Assembly (NCBI GenBank): GCA_012931725.1
Contig: CM022944.1
Location: forward strand, 75,548,151 to 75,612,150
From: Litsea cubeba
Lineage: Eukaryota; Streptophyta; Magnoliopsida; Laurales; Lauraceae
Length of the DNA: 64,000 nucleotides
Reading direction: 5' to 3'
This document shows, in pieces, positions 11,511 through 22,578 of the stretch; position 1 is the stretch's first letter; every line of letters begins with the position of its first letter. The notes below the pieces were generated by a model. The model was not told where the DNA came from. It saw only the letters and a program-made list of their open reading frames with translations, and did no database searches. The position numbers and the translations under genes are program-made.

Positions 11511-13353
11511 TGTTGGAAATAAGTGGGCCTCTAGGATAGGTTTCAAAAACTTTTGACCCACTTGATGTAGGGATCAACAATCCAGAAGGCTACAAAACTC
11601 AATCCAGGATGCATACCCTCAATCTCATCCATTATGATCAGTAAATAAACCTATCAAGAAGATAGTACAGCAACAAACAAGCATCAAATAAATCTACAAC
11701 ATGCAAGGAAGTAGATTATACCTTTGGAGCTCGGTTGTGCTCTAATGGAGGAGTTATATCTTTATTTGATGATGAAACGCTTTCACTAATCAAATAGGGA
11801 TCTCCAAGACCTCTTGATCTTCCACGCTATGAGCCGTATTAGATTCTTTTTTTCTCAAGAAGAAAGTGGGATCTCCAAGAGAAAACTACTAGGAACTCAA
11901 ATGAGGAACTAGAAGGAGAACTAGACGAGAGAGAGAGAGAAGAGAAAACCATGTGCAACTCTTGCACACAATAGGGATGGACGTCCAACACTTGGACTAG
12001 ACAACCCCTTGGGCGTGAATCTCAAGGATGAGAATAGCATAGGGCGCCCAGCACATGTCTCCTCTATTTATAGCTTTTGCAAGCCCCACTTACTAATTTC
12101 TATTAGAAGTCTCACTTCTATAAGAATTAGTAAGTTTCTCTTCTTTTCTAATAGAAGTCTTACTTCCATAATAATTAGTAACTTACCATATCATAATTAG
12201 AAGTCTCACTTCAAATATGATTAGTAACTTTCTAATTCCTCTCTAATTAAAATAAAAGTTTCACTTCTACTAAAATTAGTAACTTTACTATTACCACTAT
12301 TAGAAGTCTCACTTCAAATAGAAATAGTAACTTTCCTTTTGAGTTCAATAGAATTAGTATCTTTCTAACAATTGGGCTAGCGTGGGGACCACTAGGGATT
12401 CCTTAGAAAGCTGGATCCAACTGGGACACGCGACCCACATCTCATGTGTAATTCGGGCCCACAGTTAATTGCAAATAAACCTACTATATAAATGCAATTG
12501 AACTCTAGTCTTAGGAATATTACATAGAAGACCCTAAACTTCCACATTACCATAAGTAGGCTCCTCTATCAATATCCATGGATCAATTGGACATGTCTTC
12601 CAAACTAGATCCACATCTTATTATCCTTGAGCCCCAATTAATTTTAATGATCATACGTACCTTTCCGATTAACCCTTAATCGGAATGGGTGCGCACTTAC
12701 TAATGATAAACCCATCAATTGGCACAAGGGGATATTAGAGATAGATTTCATCTTTGCCATTGAATGTTCCCACAGATCTACTACCATATACCCAAATCAC
12801 CGAGGTGTTGACCTACAGTTGGCCTCACTCATTGGTGACTTAAAGCAAATGAATAGATAGAAACTTGAATTCATTAATGTCTCAAGATTGAGAGCTTACT
12901 GCTACGGAATTATGAGAGCAGACCTTAAGTTTAAAGACAATGTTTATAAGTGCTTCTCATGGTTCTTCAATACATCCAATGTACCAGCACTATGATCCAG
13001 AATCTTCCATTCTGATGATCGAGACAAATCACGCTATCTCATGTAATCAAAGTGCTGCAACATTGTCAGTATGAGATGTCCAGTCCCATCATTGGTTGTG
13101 AAGATATTTAAGTATAAGATTTGCTACACATGTCTCCTGTATGTGGATCTCATCCATACACATGTGTTATATTTAATATACTTGTGGACTCCGGTTCATC
13201 TCATGAACCATCATGTCATTCGTATTGGTTATATGCAAGTATATAATAAATCACAGTTCATCTCATGAAAGGAAAGCATAAATATATATTGGTAAATAAA
13301 GAAACTAATCAATTTATTATATCATCTGCTGGATTGAGTCCATAAAACTAACA
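11511..13353 (-). mobile_element. Copia-type solo LTR inserted in integrase (1.84 kb)
   Basis: On the plus strand it runs TGTTGGAAATAAGTGGG ... AAAACTAACA, flanked by GAACT at 11506-11510 and 13354-13358. It is the same family as the solo LTR at 34209-35890. It is collinear in places with the young Copia LTR (a TACCCAAA...GTTGACC block at 12784-12815 and 16497-16519), which implies Ty1/copia ancestry and minus orientation. A minus-strand TATA box, CTATAAATAG, is at 12064-12073. No coding sequence. Confidence 0.85.
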
Positions 13354-13830
13354 GAACTCCCCAGTGTCCTATGGGCATATAGGATGACTTCGAGGAGCTC
13401 CACCTCGGCAACGCCTTTCTCCTTGGCTTATGGGATGGAGGCTGTAATTCCACTCGAGATCGATCTCCCGACTTTGAGATCGGAACTCTTCGACCAAGGC
13501 CAAAATGAAGTAAATCTGGCTCAAGAACTAGAACTAGCTGAAGGGCGCAGAGAAGCAGCAGCCATCCGCTTAGCTGCCTATCAGCAATAATTGGCCAAAG
13601 GCTACAATCAAAGAGTCAGAGAAAGGAGATTCTCAGTTGGAGAGTTGGTCTTGAAAAAGACACTTCCAACGGACAAATATCCAAATCAAGGCAAATTGGC
13701 ACCGAACTGGCATGGCCCATTAAAGGTGACCTCAATTGATGGCCAGTCAGCATGCAGGCTTGAAGACATAGTTGGTAAAGAGTTACCACGGCCATGGAAT
13801 GCGATGCATCTCAAAAAGTTCTATTTCTGA
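13354..13830 (+). pseudogene. Integrase C-terminal part of the Tat element
   Basis: It resumes the integrase after the solo LTR with LPSVLWAYR and TPFSLAYGMEAVIPLEI, typical of the Ty3 integrase core end, then GELVLKKTLP and WHGPLKVTS of the C-terminal domain, ending HLKKFYF with a stop at 13828-13830. One in-frame TAA at 13588-13590 breaks the frame. Confidence 0.88.
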
Positions 13831-14260
13831 AATGTATTTAATTTTTGAGATCAATAAAAACAGTTTTCGTTCTTTGTTGCTCTCATATTCTTACCAAGTT
13901 ATAGAACTCGGCAGGAGTACCGCTCTCCAGCTCGGCAGCAGTGCACCGAGGCCACTCCGGTTCCGATAATAGTACCAGCTGGGCGTGACTCGATCCTCCC
14001 CAGCTCAGCAGTAGCACTGATCTCTAGCTCGGCAGCAGTGCACCAAGGCCACACCAGTTCCGATTATAGTACCAACTGGGCGTGACTCGGTCCTCTCTAG
14101 CTCGGCAGTAGTGCGACCAGACTACACCAACTCCGATAACTTTACCAGCGGTCATGTCTCGGTCTCAGCCTCAGCCTCATGCATCTCGGTAAGATCGCAG
14201 CAAATGGGACTACACCAGCTCCGGTAAACAGTACCAGCTGGTCATGTCTCGGTCTTAAAG
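13831..14260 (+). repeat. 3'UTR tandem repeats of the Tat element, part 1
   Basis: Degenerate units of roughly 75-120 bases share the words AGCTCGGCAGCAGTGCACC, AGTACCAGCTGGGCGTGAC and GGTCATGTCTCGGTCT. The same words occur in the element's LTR (ACCAGCTAATCATGTCTCGA at 31729) and again at 28150-28660. The array is interrupted at 14260 by the solo LTR that duplicated TAAAG. Confidence 0.8.
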
Positions 14261-14606
14261 TGTGAGGCCCCACCCCTTGTGGCCCTCAATTTGAATTTGA
14301 ATACTGTATTTTAGCCTAAGTATATTTAATTATACTAATTATGGGGTTTAGTAAGGGTAGTTATGTATTTTTCCAGGTTTTAGTTAGATTAGTCTAGTTG
14401 TGTTATTAATAGGGTCATTAGGGTGTCTTTTACAAATTTTTAGAGTTAGTTTGTTAGAGGCCCTACCTTAGAATTAGTATTTACTATAGGGGGTATTCAC
14501 TTGAGAAGGTTCTAGAATCCTACCCAAAGGCCAAACTACCCTTTACTATAACCCTAATCATATTCAATTAAAAGGGCATTTTAGTACCTAGCCACCCATC
14601 CCAACC

Positions 14607-14614
14607 TATATAAG
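14607..14614 (+). promoter_or_regulatory. TATA box of the chromovirus-like LTR
   Basis: CCTATATAAGCTAACC with TATATAAG at these positions, followed about 60 bases on by a CT-rich leader. This is a typical plant LTR promoter. Confidence 0.6.
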
Positions 14615-14981
14615 CTAACCCCTCCCATGCCATACGTTGGGGACTGTTACTCTCATCTCATTTCCCCTTTTTTTTCTCTCTTCTTCCTCATTGTCCTCCA
14701 ATTTTCCCATCTCCCTCTCATCCTCTCTCTAGAACTCTAAGAAGAAGAAGAAGAAGACCTGCTACAGCTGCAACCTATTGCTAAGGATCTCTTTATCTAT
14801 CTTGGTCATCTCTTCTCCCTCTCCTAATTAAAGTAAGTTTTCTCTTCTAGTTCAATTTCCCTTAGAAAGCCCTCTTTCTCTCTCTAGATCTCCTTCCTTA
14901 CAGCAATTCTCTGTGGATGTGGGTTTAGGAGTAGAGATCTCTCACTACATCTGAGATTTGGGCGGGTTTCTGTCTGAGAAG

Positions 14982-17040
14982 TGAAGGAAATCGCGATTCA
15001 GATCTGAAACTTCTCATAAAGAGACTACTATGGTTGATGCAAAGCATGACAGATTTTAAAAAATCTGATTTCTGCACTATGCAGCGGAAATCAGCCATAA
15101 AGAATCGCATAGAAACTCCATTAAATCATGACCAACAAGTGTATAATTAAAGGAGAATGAAGAAGACTCATACCTCAAAGATTTGTAGACTTCAAATCTC
15201 TGAAAAAATAGATCCAAAGGCGCGAACTCAGACTTGCAATTTGCAAACAAGTTGTTGGAATTTTCTTGCACTAGTATTGCCTTTGATCTTCTCCTCTATC
15301 TCACTTCCAAATCTGATTGGCTAAGATGGTGGGATCTTAATCTAGGTATTAAGAACTATTTCTCTAAGGGAAAATCTCAGACCTCAAGCTTTCTTCTCTC
15401 AAGAAGAGAACCTTTCCAAGGCTGGACGTGTGGGGCTCTCCTTGTGCTCACAAATTGTTTCACAAAGTGTGTTGTGAAACTTGCAAAGGCATTCTTCTTA
15501 GCTTCCTTGTTATGGACGTCCAAAGGGGATGATTCTCCTTTTATAGAAACTATGGGAAGCCTTTCCTATTTAGTTATCTCTCCTTATTCTAATTTATGTC
15601 CAAAAGGAAAGACTTATTTCCTTTAAGAAACACTCTAATTAGAAAAGGAAACCAAAAGGAACTTTCCATACAATTAGTAATACTAGTTGTAGAACACTTA
15701 CTAATTTTAAGTTCCTAATCCAAAAGGAAACTAACTCATAGGAATACTAATCCAAAGAGGAGTCCAACTTTCCAAGTAGAGTCCTACTCAAAGTTGGAAA
15801 CCTTACCCATGGAAATCCTATTATGGACATCCCACATATCAATGCACACCATGGCCCACATATAATTTATCTAGAGTTAAATTCATGTATGCCATCAAAG
15901 GCCTATTTGAATTCAAACTCAAAATTATTTTTCCACTAAAATAGTTCATCCTTATGTTATCTAAACATCTTAGGAAACCATGCCAATCTTGGTAAGTGAC
16001 TAGAGAAGGGACCAAAAGACATATTTGCCATTGGCTCCCAAAATGACCAAAATGTCCATGCTAAACCCATAGCAACATAAAGATCATTTTAACCTTAACT
16101 CATTCCACTAAAGAGTTATGGTTGAACTCCAAGGACAAATATATATTATAATAAGCTCGTCATAAAATGACGGTTGTCTTCGACCTACTAAGTGTAATGA
16201 CCTGAATGCCCCTCTATGTAACATCCATAATCGAGTCAGGTTATCATATGTACTATCAACCTTCTCGATTACATCTAAACCTTAGAACTTCATATCCTTA
16301 AACATAATCATCATTCGAATATCATTCTCTTGATCCAGGGAGCGACCCACAAGTTCAATATCCATATGGAACATCCATATACTAAGATCTTAGATTTTGA
16401 TGATTAATCGGATAATTCTAAGGGGACGATTATTCCATCATCAGATGGCATAGATTCTATATTGCATCTGCATGTCCCAACTGATCAAGTCCGAGTACCC
16501 AAAATACAGAGCTGTTGACCCATGAATAGAATCTCACCCATAGTGAATTAAAGCACAAGAACTTGACTTCGTCAGTTCATCCACAAATGCTCAAGATTAA
16601 GAGCACCGGTTACTCAGTAGCATGAGGTGACTTGATCTCCTTTCTGTGATAGTACTATTTTAGAGATCACACCTACAACGGTCCTGTTCAATGCATGACA
16701 CATGCACTAATGAGATAGATCCGGGAAAGGCCTCTCATGACTTAGGTATGTCACCCTATATAGGAGAGTATCTCATTATAACTTCTACCAAGATGAAGTG
16801 CCCAGCTCCATCTTTCAGTTATGAACAAATATGATGTTTCCAGTTGTCCATGAATTTGACCTATCTGTGTGTAGACACTACACACCTAATTCATTTACTA
16901 GAAACAATGGGCCTTACACAACCATACATATATACATGTTTAAGCATAAAAGAGTCTTTCAATTGAATAACCAGTAAATATCCAGTAACAAAAGATGAGA
17001 GTGCAGCTAGTGGGCTTTAGGGCATACACCAATCCCAACA
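14982..17040 (-). repeat. 3' LTR of the Copia element
   Basis: Left copy, 2059 bases; in element sense it starts TGTTGGGATTGGTGTATGCC and ends GCGATTTCCTTCA. The TATA box CTATAAAAGG lies on the minus strand at 15537-15546. Reading frames on the plus strand (15234-15626) are antisense to the LTR and recur in the other LTR only because the LTRs are nearly identical. Confidence 0.93.
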
Positions 17041-17053
17041 AACTCCCACTTGC
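17041..17053 (-). other. Polypurine tract of the Copia element
   Basis: Next to the 3' LTR the minus strand reads CAAGTGGGAGTT, the usual Copia PPT form. Confidence 0.8.
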
Positions 17054-17054
17054 A

Positions 17055-17363
17055 CTAAAGATCACTACTTCCTAACTTAACACCCATAGACTCAACACGA
17101 GAAGTGAAGACTTTCTCAGTAAGAGTCTTAGTGAATGGATCAGCTAAGTTATTTGCTGAAGCAATATGCTCCACCACTATCTCTCCATCCTGAATGAATT
17201 CCCGGATCAAGTGGTACTTTATCCGAATGTGCTTGTCTTTCTTGTGATTCCTAGGCTCTTTGCACTGTGCTACAGCACCAGTGTTATCGCAGTACGTGAC
17301 AATCGGTTTTTGCACTGCAGGAACAACTCCTAATTCCAATAGGAATTTTCTGAGCTATACTGC
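17055..17363 (-). pseudogene. End of Copia RNase H
   Basis: Minus-strand frame LGVVPAVQKPIVTYCDNTGAV ends in SSDL and a stop at 17055. It contains the Copia RNase H blocks YCDNTGAV, NHKKDKHIRIKYH and ANNLADPFTK. It is in frame with the preceding RT section but separated by TAA and TAG codons at about 17361-17363 and 17352-17354, which stand where family members read E and W. Confidence 0.85.
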
Positions 17364-18305
17364 TTACTTCGCAGCTTCCGATGCCGCCACATACTCTGAT
17401 TGAAAGGTTAGCATATAATCTTTCGTTCTTCGAAGATACTTGAATATATGTTTAACAGCTGTCCAATGCATAGGTCCAGGGTTTGACTGATATCTGCTAA
17501 CCATGCCAACGGCAAAGCAAATATCTGGTCTAGTACATAACATAGCATACATGAGGCTTCCAACAGCGGATGCATATGGAACTCTCCTCATGCTCTCTAT
17601 CTCTTCAGATGTCTTTGGACATTGATCTCGAGACAGTGGTACTCCATGTCTAGAAGGTGGGAGGCCCTTCTTGGAGTCATGCATGTTAAACTTGACCAAT
17701 ATCTTCTCAATGTAAGAAGATTGGGATAGGGCTAACATCTTATTCTTGCGATCACGCAAAAACTTGATCCCTAAGATATAGCTGGCCTCACCCAAATCCT
17801 TCATCTGAAATTGAGAGGATAACCAAACCTTTGTGGATGACAATAAACTTACATCATTTCCTATGAGTAATATGTCATCTACATACAGAACCAAAAATGC
17901 AACTGCTTTCCCATTTCCTTTCTTATACACACATGGTTCATCAATGTTTTGATCAAAGCCAAAGGATTTGACTGCCTGATTAAACTTGATGTTCCATGCT
18001 CTAGATGCTTGCTTAAGTCCATAAATGGACTTCTTAAGTTTACAAACCATGTTATCTTGGCCACTAGCAATGAAACCCTCTGGTTGCATCATATAGATGC
18101 ATTCGTCAAGACTTCCATTAAGAAAAGCTGTCTTGACATCCTTCTGCCATATCTCGTAGTCATAATGACATGCGATGGCCAAGAGAATCCTTATGGATTT
18201 AAGCATAGCCACTGGTGAAAAGGTTTCCTCATAATCGATACCCTCTTTCTGAGTATATCCTTTCGCCACCAGTCTTGCTTTGAAGGTTTCCACCTTCCCA
18301 TCCAC
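17364..18305 (-). pseudogene. pol: Copia reverse transcriptase and start of RNase H
   Basis: Continues directly from the gag-integrase frame after a single TGA (18306-18308). RT blocks are KARLVAKGYTQKEGIDYEETF, WQKDVKTAFLNG (first catalytic Asp, residue 56 of this section), SIYGLKQASRAW and YVDDILLIGND (Asp 143 and 144). MYAMLCTRPDI and HIFKYLRRTKDYML follow. At YMLTFQS|EYVAASEAAK the reading frame jumps over the RNase H part that normally carries the first catalytic residues; by family comparison about 50-60 residues are missing. The section stops at TAA (17364). Confidence 0.92.
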
Positions 18306-20876
18306 TCATCTCTTCCTCTTGTAGATCCACTTGCACCCTATGGGTTTAATCCCTTCAGGTGCATCTACAAGTTCCCAGACTTGATTGGAATACAAAGAAT
18401 CCATTTTAGATTTCATCGCTTGCTGCCACATGTTAGCATCTATATCCGTTACTGCTTCATCATAACTAGTAGGATCCTCAACCAGATCTTCAGAGTTTGT
18501 CTTAAAAGACACTCCTAGATATCTTTCTGGCTGTCTAGAAAATCTCCCACTACGATGAGGCTCCAGAGTGTTTAAAGGAATATCTTGTTCATCTACTGCC
18601 TCAGGATCTGGTACAGATGTTATAGGAGATCCCGGATGAATCTCCTCAAGGATTTCTTTACAACTAAGCTCTTGGTGCATCATACAATCATCCTCCAAGT
18701 ACCTAGCATGAGTGCTGATGAGTACTTTTTGCTCCTTTGGATGATAAAAGATGCCACCTCTCTTTCCCTTAGGATATCCAATGAAGTAGCACATTTCCGA
18801 TCTGGGTTCCAGCTTGGTAGCTTTATCATTCAGTACATAGGCTAGACAACCCCAAATGTGAATATGTCTTAAACTAGGTTTTCGACTTGTCCACATTTCT
18901 TGGGGTGTCTTAGGTACTGATTTAGAAGGTACCAGATTTAGAATGTATGCTGCTGCTTCTAAGGCATATCCCCAAAAAGATATAGGTAGGGTTGCATGAC
19001 TCATCATGGACCTTACCATATCAAGAAGGGTACGGTTTCTTCTCTCTGCTACACCATTTTGCTGGGGTGTACCCGGTGCAGACAACTGAGACACAATCCC
19101 ATGTTGTGTGAGGTACTCCTTGAACTCACCCAGGAGGTACTCGCCACCTCGATCAGATCGAAGGGCTTTGATATGTTTTCCTAGTTGTAGCTCCGCCTCA
19201 GCCTTGAATTGTTTGAACTTATCAAACGCCTCAGACTTGCGTCGCATTAGGTATACATATCCATATCCATATCTAGAGTAATCATCGGTGAAGGTGATGT
19301 AATACTCATACCCTCCTCGAGCCGGTTTGTTCATAGGACCACACACATCAGTGTGAATCAATTCTAACAACTCCTTTGACCTTAGTCCCTTTCCAGAGAA
19401 TGACCGTTTGGTCATCTTTCCCTTGAGACAAGATTCGCACTGAGGAAAAGGTTCGAAATCTAATGAGCTCAAGGGCCCATCTTCTACCAACCTCTGAATC
19501 CGTTTTGGGTTAATGTGACCCAAATGTAAGTGCCAAAGATATGTGTCATTGATTGAAGATACCTTTCTCTTAAGGGAAGTTGAGCTTTCTTGTTGTACAT
19601 TATGCAGTGTGGGAGCAATAGGATATATATAAAATAAGTTGTCATGTATTCTACCGGAACATATAATATTTCCATCTCTACTGATATCAATACCAGAATG
19701 GAAAGAAACTGAATAATTAAATTCAATTAATCGGGAAACTGAAATTAAATTATTCCTCATGTCCGGAACATAGAAAACATTATTTAAAACTAATATCCTA
19801 TTACATGGAAAATGTAAAGTAACAACTCCTACTGCAACTGCCCAAACTTTAGCTCCAGTTCCGACTCTAAAGGCAAATTCTCCTTTCTCAATTCTCTGCA
19901 TTATCTGAAACCCCTGCAATGAATTGCAGATATGATTAGTGGCTCCTGAGTCTACTATCCATGAGTCAGTAGAATCAACCACTAGACAAGTTTCAATGTA
20001 GTATGAAAAAGATGTACCTTTCTTAACTGAGGCCAGGAACTTGGGACAATCTTTCTTCCAATGACCTTTGAGGCCACACTTGAAGCATTTCCCTTTGGGC
20101 TTTCCATCTGTACCCTTGTCCTTTTTATTACCAGCATTGTTCTTTTTCAGCCCTTTTCCCTTATTCTGCTTCTTCTTGGACTTCTTCCCTTTCGGGTTCA
20201 GTTTAGAGGAAGACTGGAAAAAATGAGCTTGGGCTTTGGGCTTCATGATAGCCTCTGCCGCCTGGAGTTCTTTCATTAACTCAGGTAGAGTCATGTCCAT
20301 CTTGCTCATATTGAAATTGAGCTTGAACTGATTGAAAGATTCCGGCAGAGTTTCGAGAATCATGTCAGTCTGACTCCCTGCATCAATCTCAGCCCCTAGA
20401 ATCTCAGCTTCATTGAAACAATCCATCAGTTTGAGCATATGCTCTCTGACAGGTGTTCCCTCAGCCATCCTAGCATTCATGATGGTCCTCATAGCAGCTT
20501 GCCTAGCTGGCCTGCTCTTGTCTGCGAACATCTCAGACAAGGACATCATGATTTCATAGGCTGTGTCCATTTGCTCGTGCTGTGTTTGCAACACGTTGGA
20601 CATGGAAGCGAGCATGTAGCATTTAGCCATGCTGTTCGCTTTCTTCCATTTCCTTTCAGCCTCTCGCTGGTCATCAGTAGAATTAGCATCAATATCGGGA
20701 CAGTTTTCCAGCAAGACATACTTGTACTCCTCGGCTGTGAGTACTATGTCAAGATTTCTTTTCCAGTCTACGTAGTTAGGGCCAGTCAGTTTATTCTCAC
20801 GAAGAATGCACATCAACGGACTAAAAGAGTCTTTTCCCATCTCTTTCTGGATATAAAACGGTTTATAATTAGACAT
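18306..20876 (-). CDS. gag-pol: Copia gag, protease and integrase polyprotein (ends at premature TGA)
   Basis: 856 codons from the ATG at 20876. The gag capsid region (LTGPNYVDWKRNLDIVL, residues 30-46) is followed by a Lys-rich tract and a zinc knuckle with C264, C267, H272 and C277. The protease has WIVDSGATNHI with catalytic D309. The integrase zinc finger uses H449, H454, C480 and C483. The catalytic triad is D510, D575 and E611, with the normal 35-residue spacing between the last two. The frame is intact throughout and ends at TGA 18306-18308, just before RT, where related elements continue without a stop. Gag, protease and integrase could be made; RT and RNase H could not. Confidence 0.93.
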   Translation of the reverse strand: MSNYKPFYIQKEMGKDSFSPLMCILRENKLTGPNYVDWKRNLDIVLTAEEYKYVLLENCPDIDANSTDDQREAERKWKKANSMAKCYMLASMSNVLQTQHEQMDTAYEIMMSLSEMFADKSRPARQAAMRTIMNARMAEGTPVREHMLKLMDCFNEAEILGAEIDAGSQTDMILETLPESFNQFKLNFNMSKMDMTLPELMKELQAAEAIMKPKAQAHFFQSSSKLNPKGKKSKKKQNKGKGLKKNNAGNKKDKGTDGKPKGKCFKCGLKGHWKKDCPKFLASVKKGTSFSYYIETCLVVDSTDSWIVDSGATNHICNSLQGFQIMQRIEKGEFAFRVGTGAKVWAVAVGVVTLHFPCNRILVLNNVFYVPDMRNNLISVSRLIEFNYSVSFHSGIDISRDGNIICSGRIHDNLFYIYPIAPTLHNVQQESSTSLKRKVSSINDTYLWHLHLGHINPKRIQRLVEDGPLSSLDFEPFPQCESCLKGKMTKRSFSGKGLRSKELLELIHTDVCGPMNKPARGGYEYYITFTDDYSRYGYGYVYLMRRKSEAFDKFKQFKAEAELQLGKHIKALRSDRGGEYLLGEFKEYLTQHGIVSQLSAPGTPQQNGVAERRNRTLLDMVRSMMSHATLPISFWGYALEAAAYILNLVPSKSVPKTPQEMWTSRKPSLRHIHIWGCLAYVLNDKATKLEPRSEMCYFIGYPKGKRGGIFYHPKEQKVLISTHARYLEDDCMMHQELSCKEILEEIHPGSPITSVPDPEAVDEQDIPLNTLEPHRSGRFSRQPERYLGVSFKTNSEDLVEDPTSYDEAVTDIDANMWQQAMKSKMDSLYSNQVWELVDAPEGIKPIGCKWIYKRKR

Positions 20877-20989
20877 GCAGTATATATGTAATATGCATAT
20901 GGTGCTTGTTATAAAAGGAAAAACAAAGCACGAAAACTTTTTACATTATTCAACCCCAATTATAATGTATCAGTGTTTCAACCTCCTCA

Positions 20990-21480
20990 TAGACCCTCCA
21001 TCGAAGGGATGGCCGAGCCTACAGTCACGTTGAATTAAGGCAGACTTATTTGGATTATCACTATCTGGACACACATCCAGTGGTAGTCCAATCACTGATT
21101 GGTTTGGCCTCATATGACAAATAAACCTTAACTCCTAAGGAGAGGTCATCACCATCTTATGTCAAGTGTATAACCATCTCTTATGAAATTCCCAGAATGT
21201 CTATGATTAAGTCTTCCGAAGGGAAGAGACTTTTATCCTTCCTAGAAGTGAACTTTAGAAAAGAGCTCCACCGAAGGGATGGCCGCTCCCACCAACACTT
21301 CATTGACATTCTATAGAAGTGATCTTTAGTAAAGAACTCCACCGAAGGGATGGCCGCTCCTACTAACACCTCATTATGAATATTCACATTAGTTCACCCA
21401 TTAGCCCATCAAAGCGTTCTTTAGTTAAAGAACTCCACCGAAGGGATGGCCGTTCCCACTAACACTTTAATGAGGTAACA
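20990..21480 (-). repeat. Degenerate tandem repeats in the Copia leader
   Basis: The word CCGAAGGGATGGCCG, or a one-base variant, recurs four times (about 21000, 21270, 21340 and 21437), with the flanking AAAGARCTCCAC and CCCACYAACAC also repeated. The array lies in the 1.7-kb untranslated leader between PBS and gag. Function unknown; packaging or dimerisation signals are possible but unsupported. Confidence 0.75.
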
Positions 21481-22563
21481 TGAACCGAGAATGGAAGGCC
21501 GTGGGGTCTTTCCTAAAACCCCTCTCCCACTTGATTATTTATCGCTAGGGTTTATACTTTTTGACCTTTACATTGTTTTACTCAAAAGCTCTTTTTAAAT
21601 CTAGCAAACTTGGTTAATTAAATTCATGACTTAAGTCATCTTAAAATTAAATAACCTTTGCTTTAAAACATTTGAGCAAATCCCTTCAAAGAGTCAAAAA
21701 CCTATCTTGGGTTATGAAAACCCATAGGTAGCATCTAATTAGATTTTAGTTTAGCCTCCTTTGGAAACCAAGGGTACCAAGATAAACTAAACCCTATCCA
21801 ATTTTAAACCTTAGACAAATAAAAGGTGCTGGTCTAAGTTCCGTTTAAAATAATTTGCCAAACTAAAAACAATCTAATACAATAAAGATGCCAATTTTAG
21901 AGCCTAAGGGTGGCCATGTTTCTAGGTGACAATTATAGCAATTATATAAAGCATTCATCCATGCATTCCATATATAAAAGCAAATAAAAGTACGCAATCC
22001 TTGATGGCTCCTTGCTCTTAGGATTTCAAATCCTAATCGAATTAGGACTCCTCATGCATCTAGAAGTCTTGACTCCTTCATCTCCAAGGACTCCAATTTC
22101 TTGCAACCTTCTTGTCTTGAAACTTTCCTTTTCTTGCTCGTTTCCATAAATTGATTTATACAAGCAAACCCATGAAAAACAAAACCAAAATTACATTGGA
22201 GATTCCTATGCTTTTCAAGAAAGCTTACATCAAGACTAGTTGGAATAAATTAAGGAAACTTTACAACTTCCTATGATTGCTAACCGCGCAATCGTACACT
22301 TTCCAACTAACAAAAAAAACATCCAAATCTACATAACAATCATGCGAACCATCAAGGATGCAATACATGGCTGCAAACAAAGAGGTTAGTGCATGCAAAC
22401 TCACTATGTGCATCATTAAACAAATCTGGAAAATAAATTCCAGCAATGTTAATGAAACTTGCACACAACATGCATCACAACATAACTTTAATAGGGTGCC
22501 ACCATACCCATAATCAATCTAGGATTAATTACACACAACATGGGATCATGATTTCACATGGAG
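21481..22563 (-). other. Rest of the Copia 5' leader
   Basis: AT-rich untranslated leader without a long reading frame. I see no domain or RNA gene in it. Confidence 0.6.
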
Positions 22564-22577
22564 TGGCTCTGATACCA
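22564..22577 (-). other. Copia primer-binding site
   Basis: The minus strand reads TGGTATCAGAGCCA one base after the 5' LTR, the usual match to the 3' end of initiator tRNA-Met. Confidence 0.93.
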
Positions 22578-22578
22578 C

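Noticed and set aside
15234..15626. Frame of 130 codons, with a close copy at 22831-23316
   Set aside because: Both lie antisense inside the Copia LTRs. Their similarity is explained by LTR identity, and the second ends differently because of a one-base indel.
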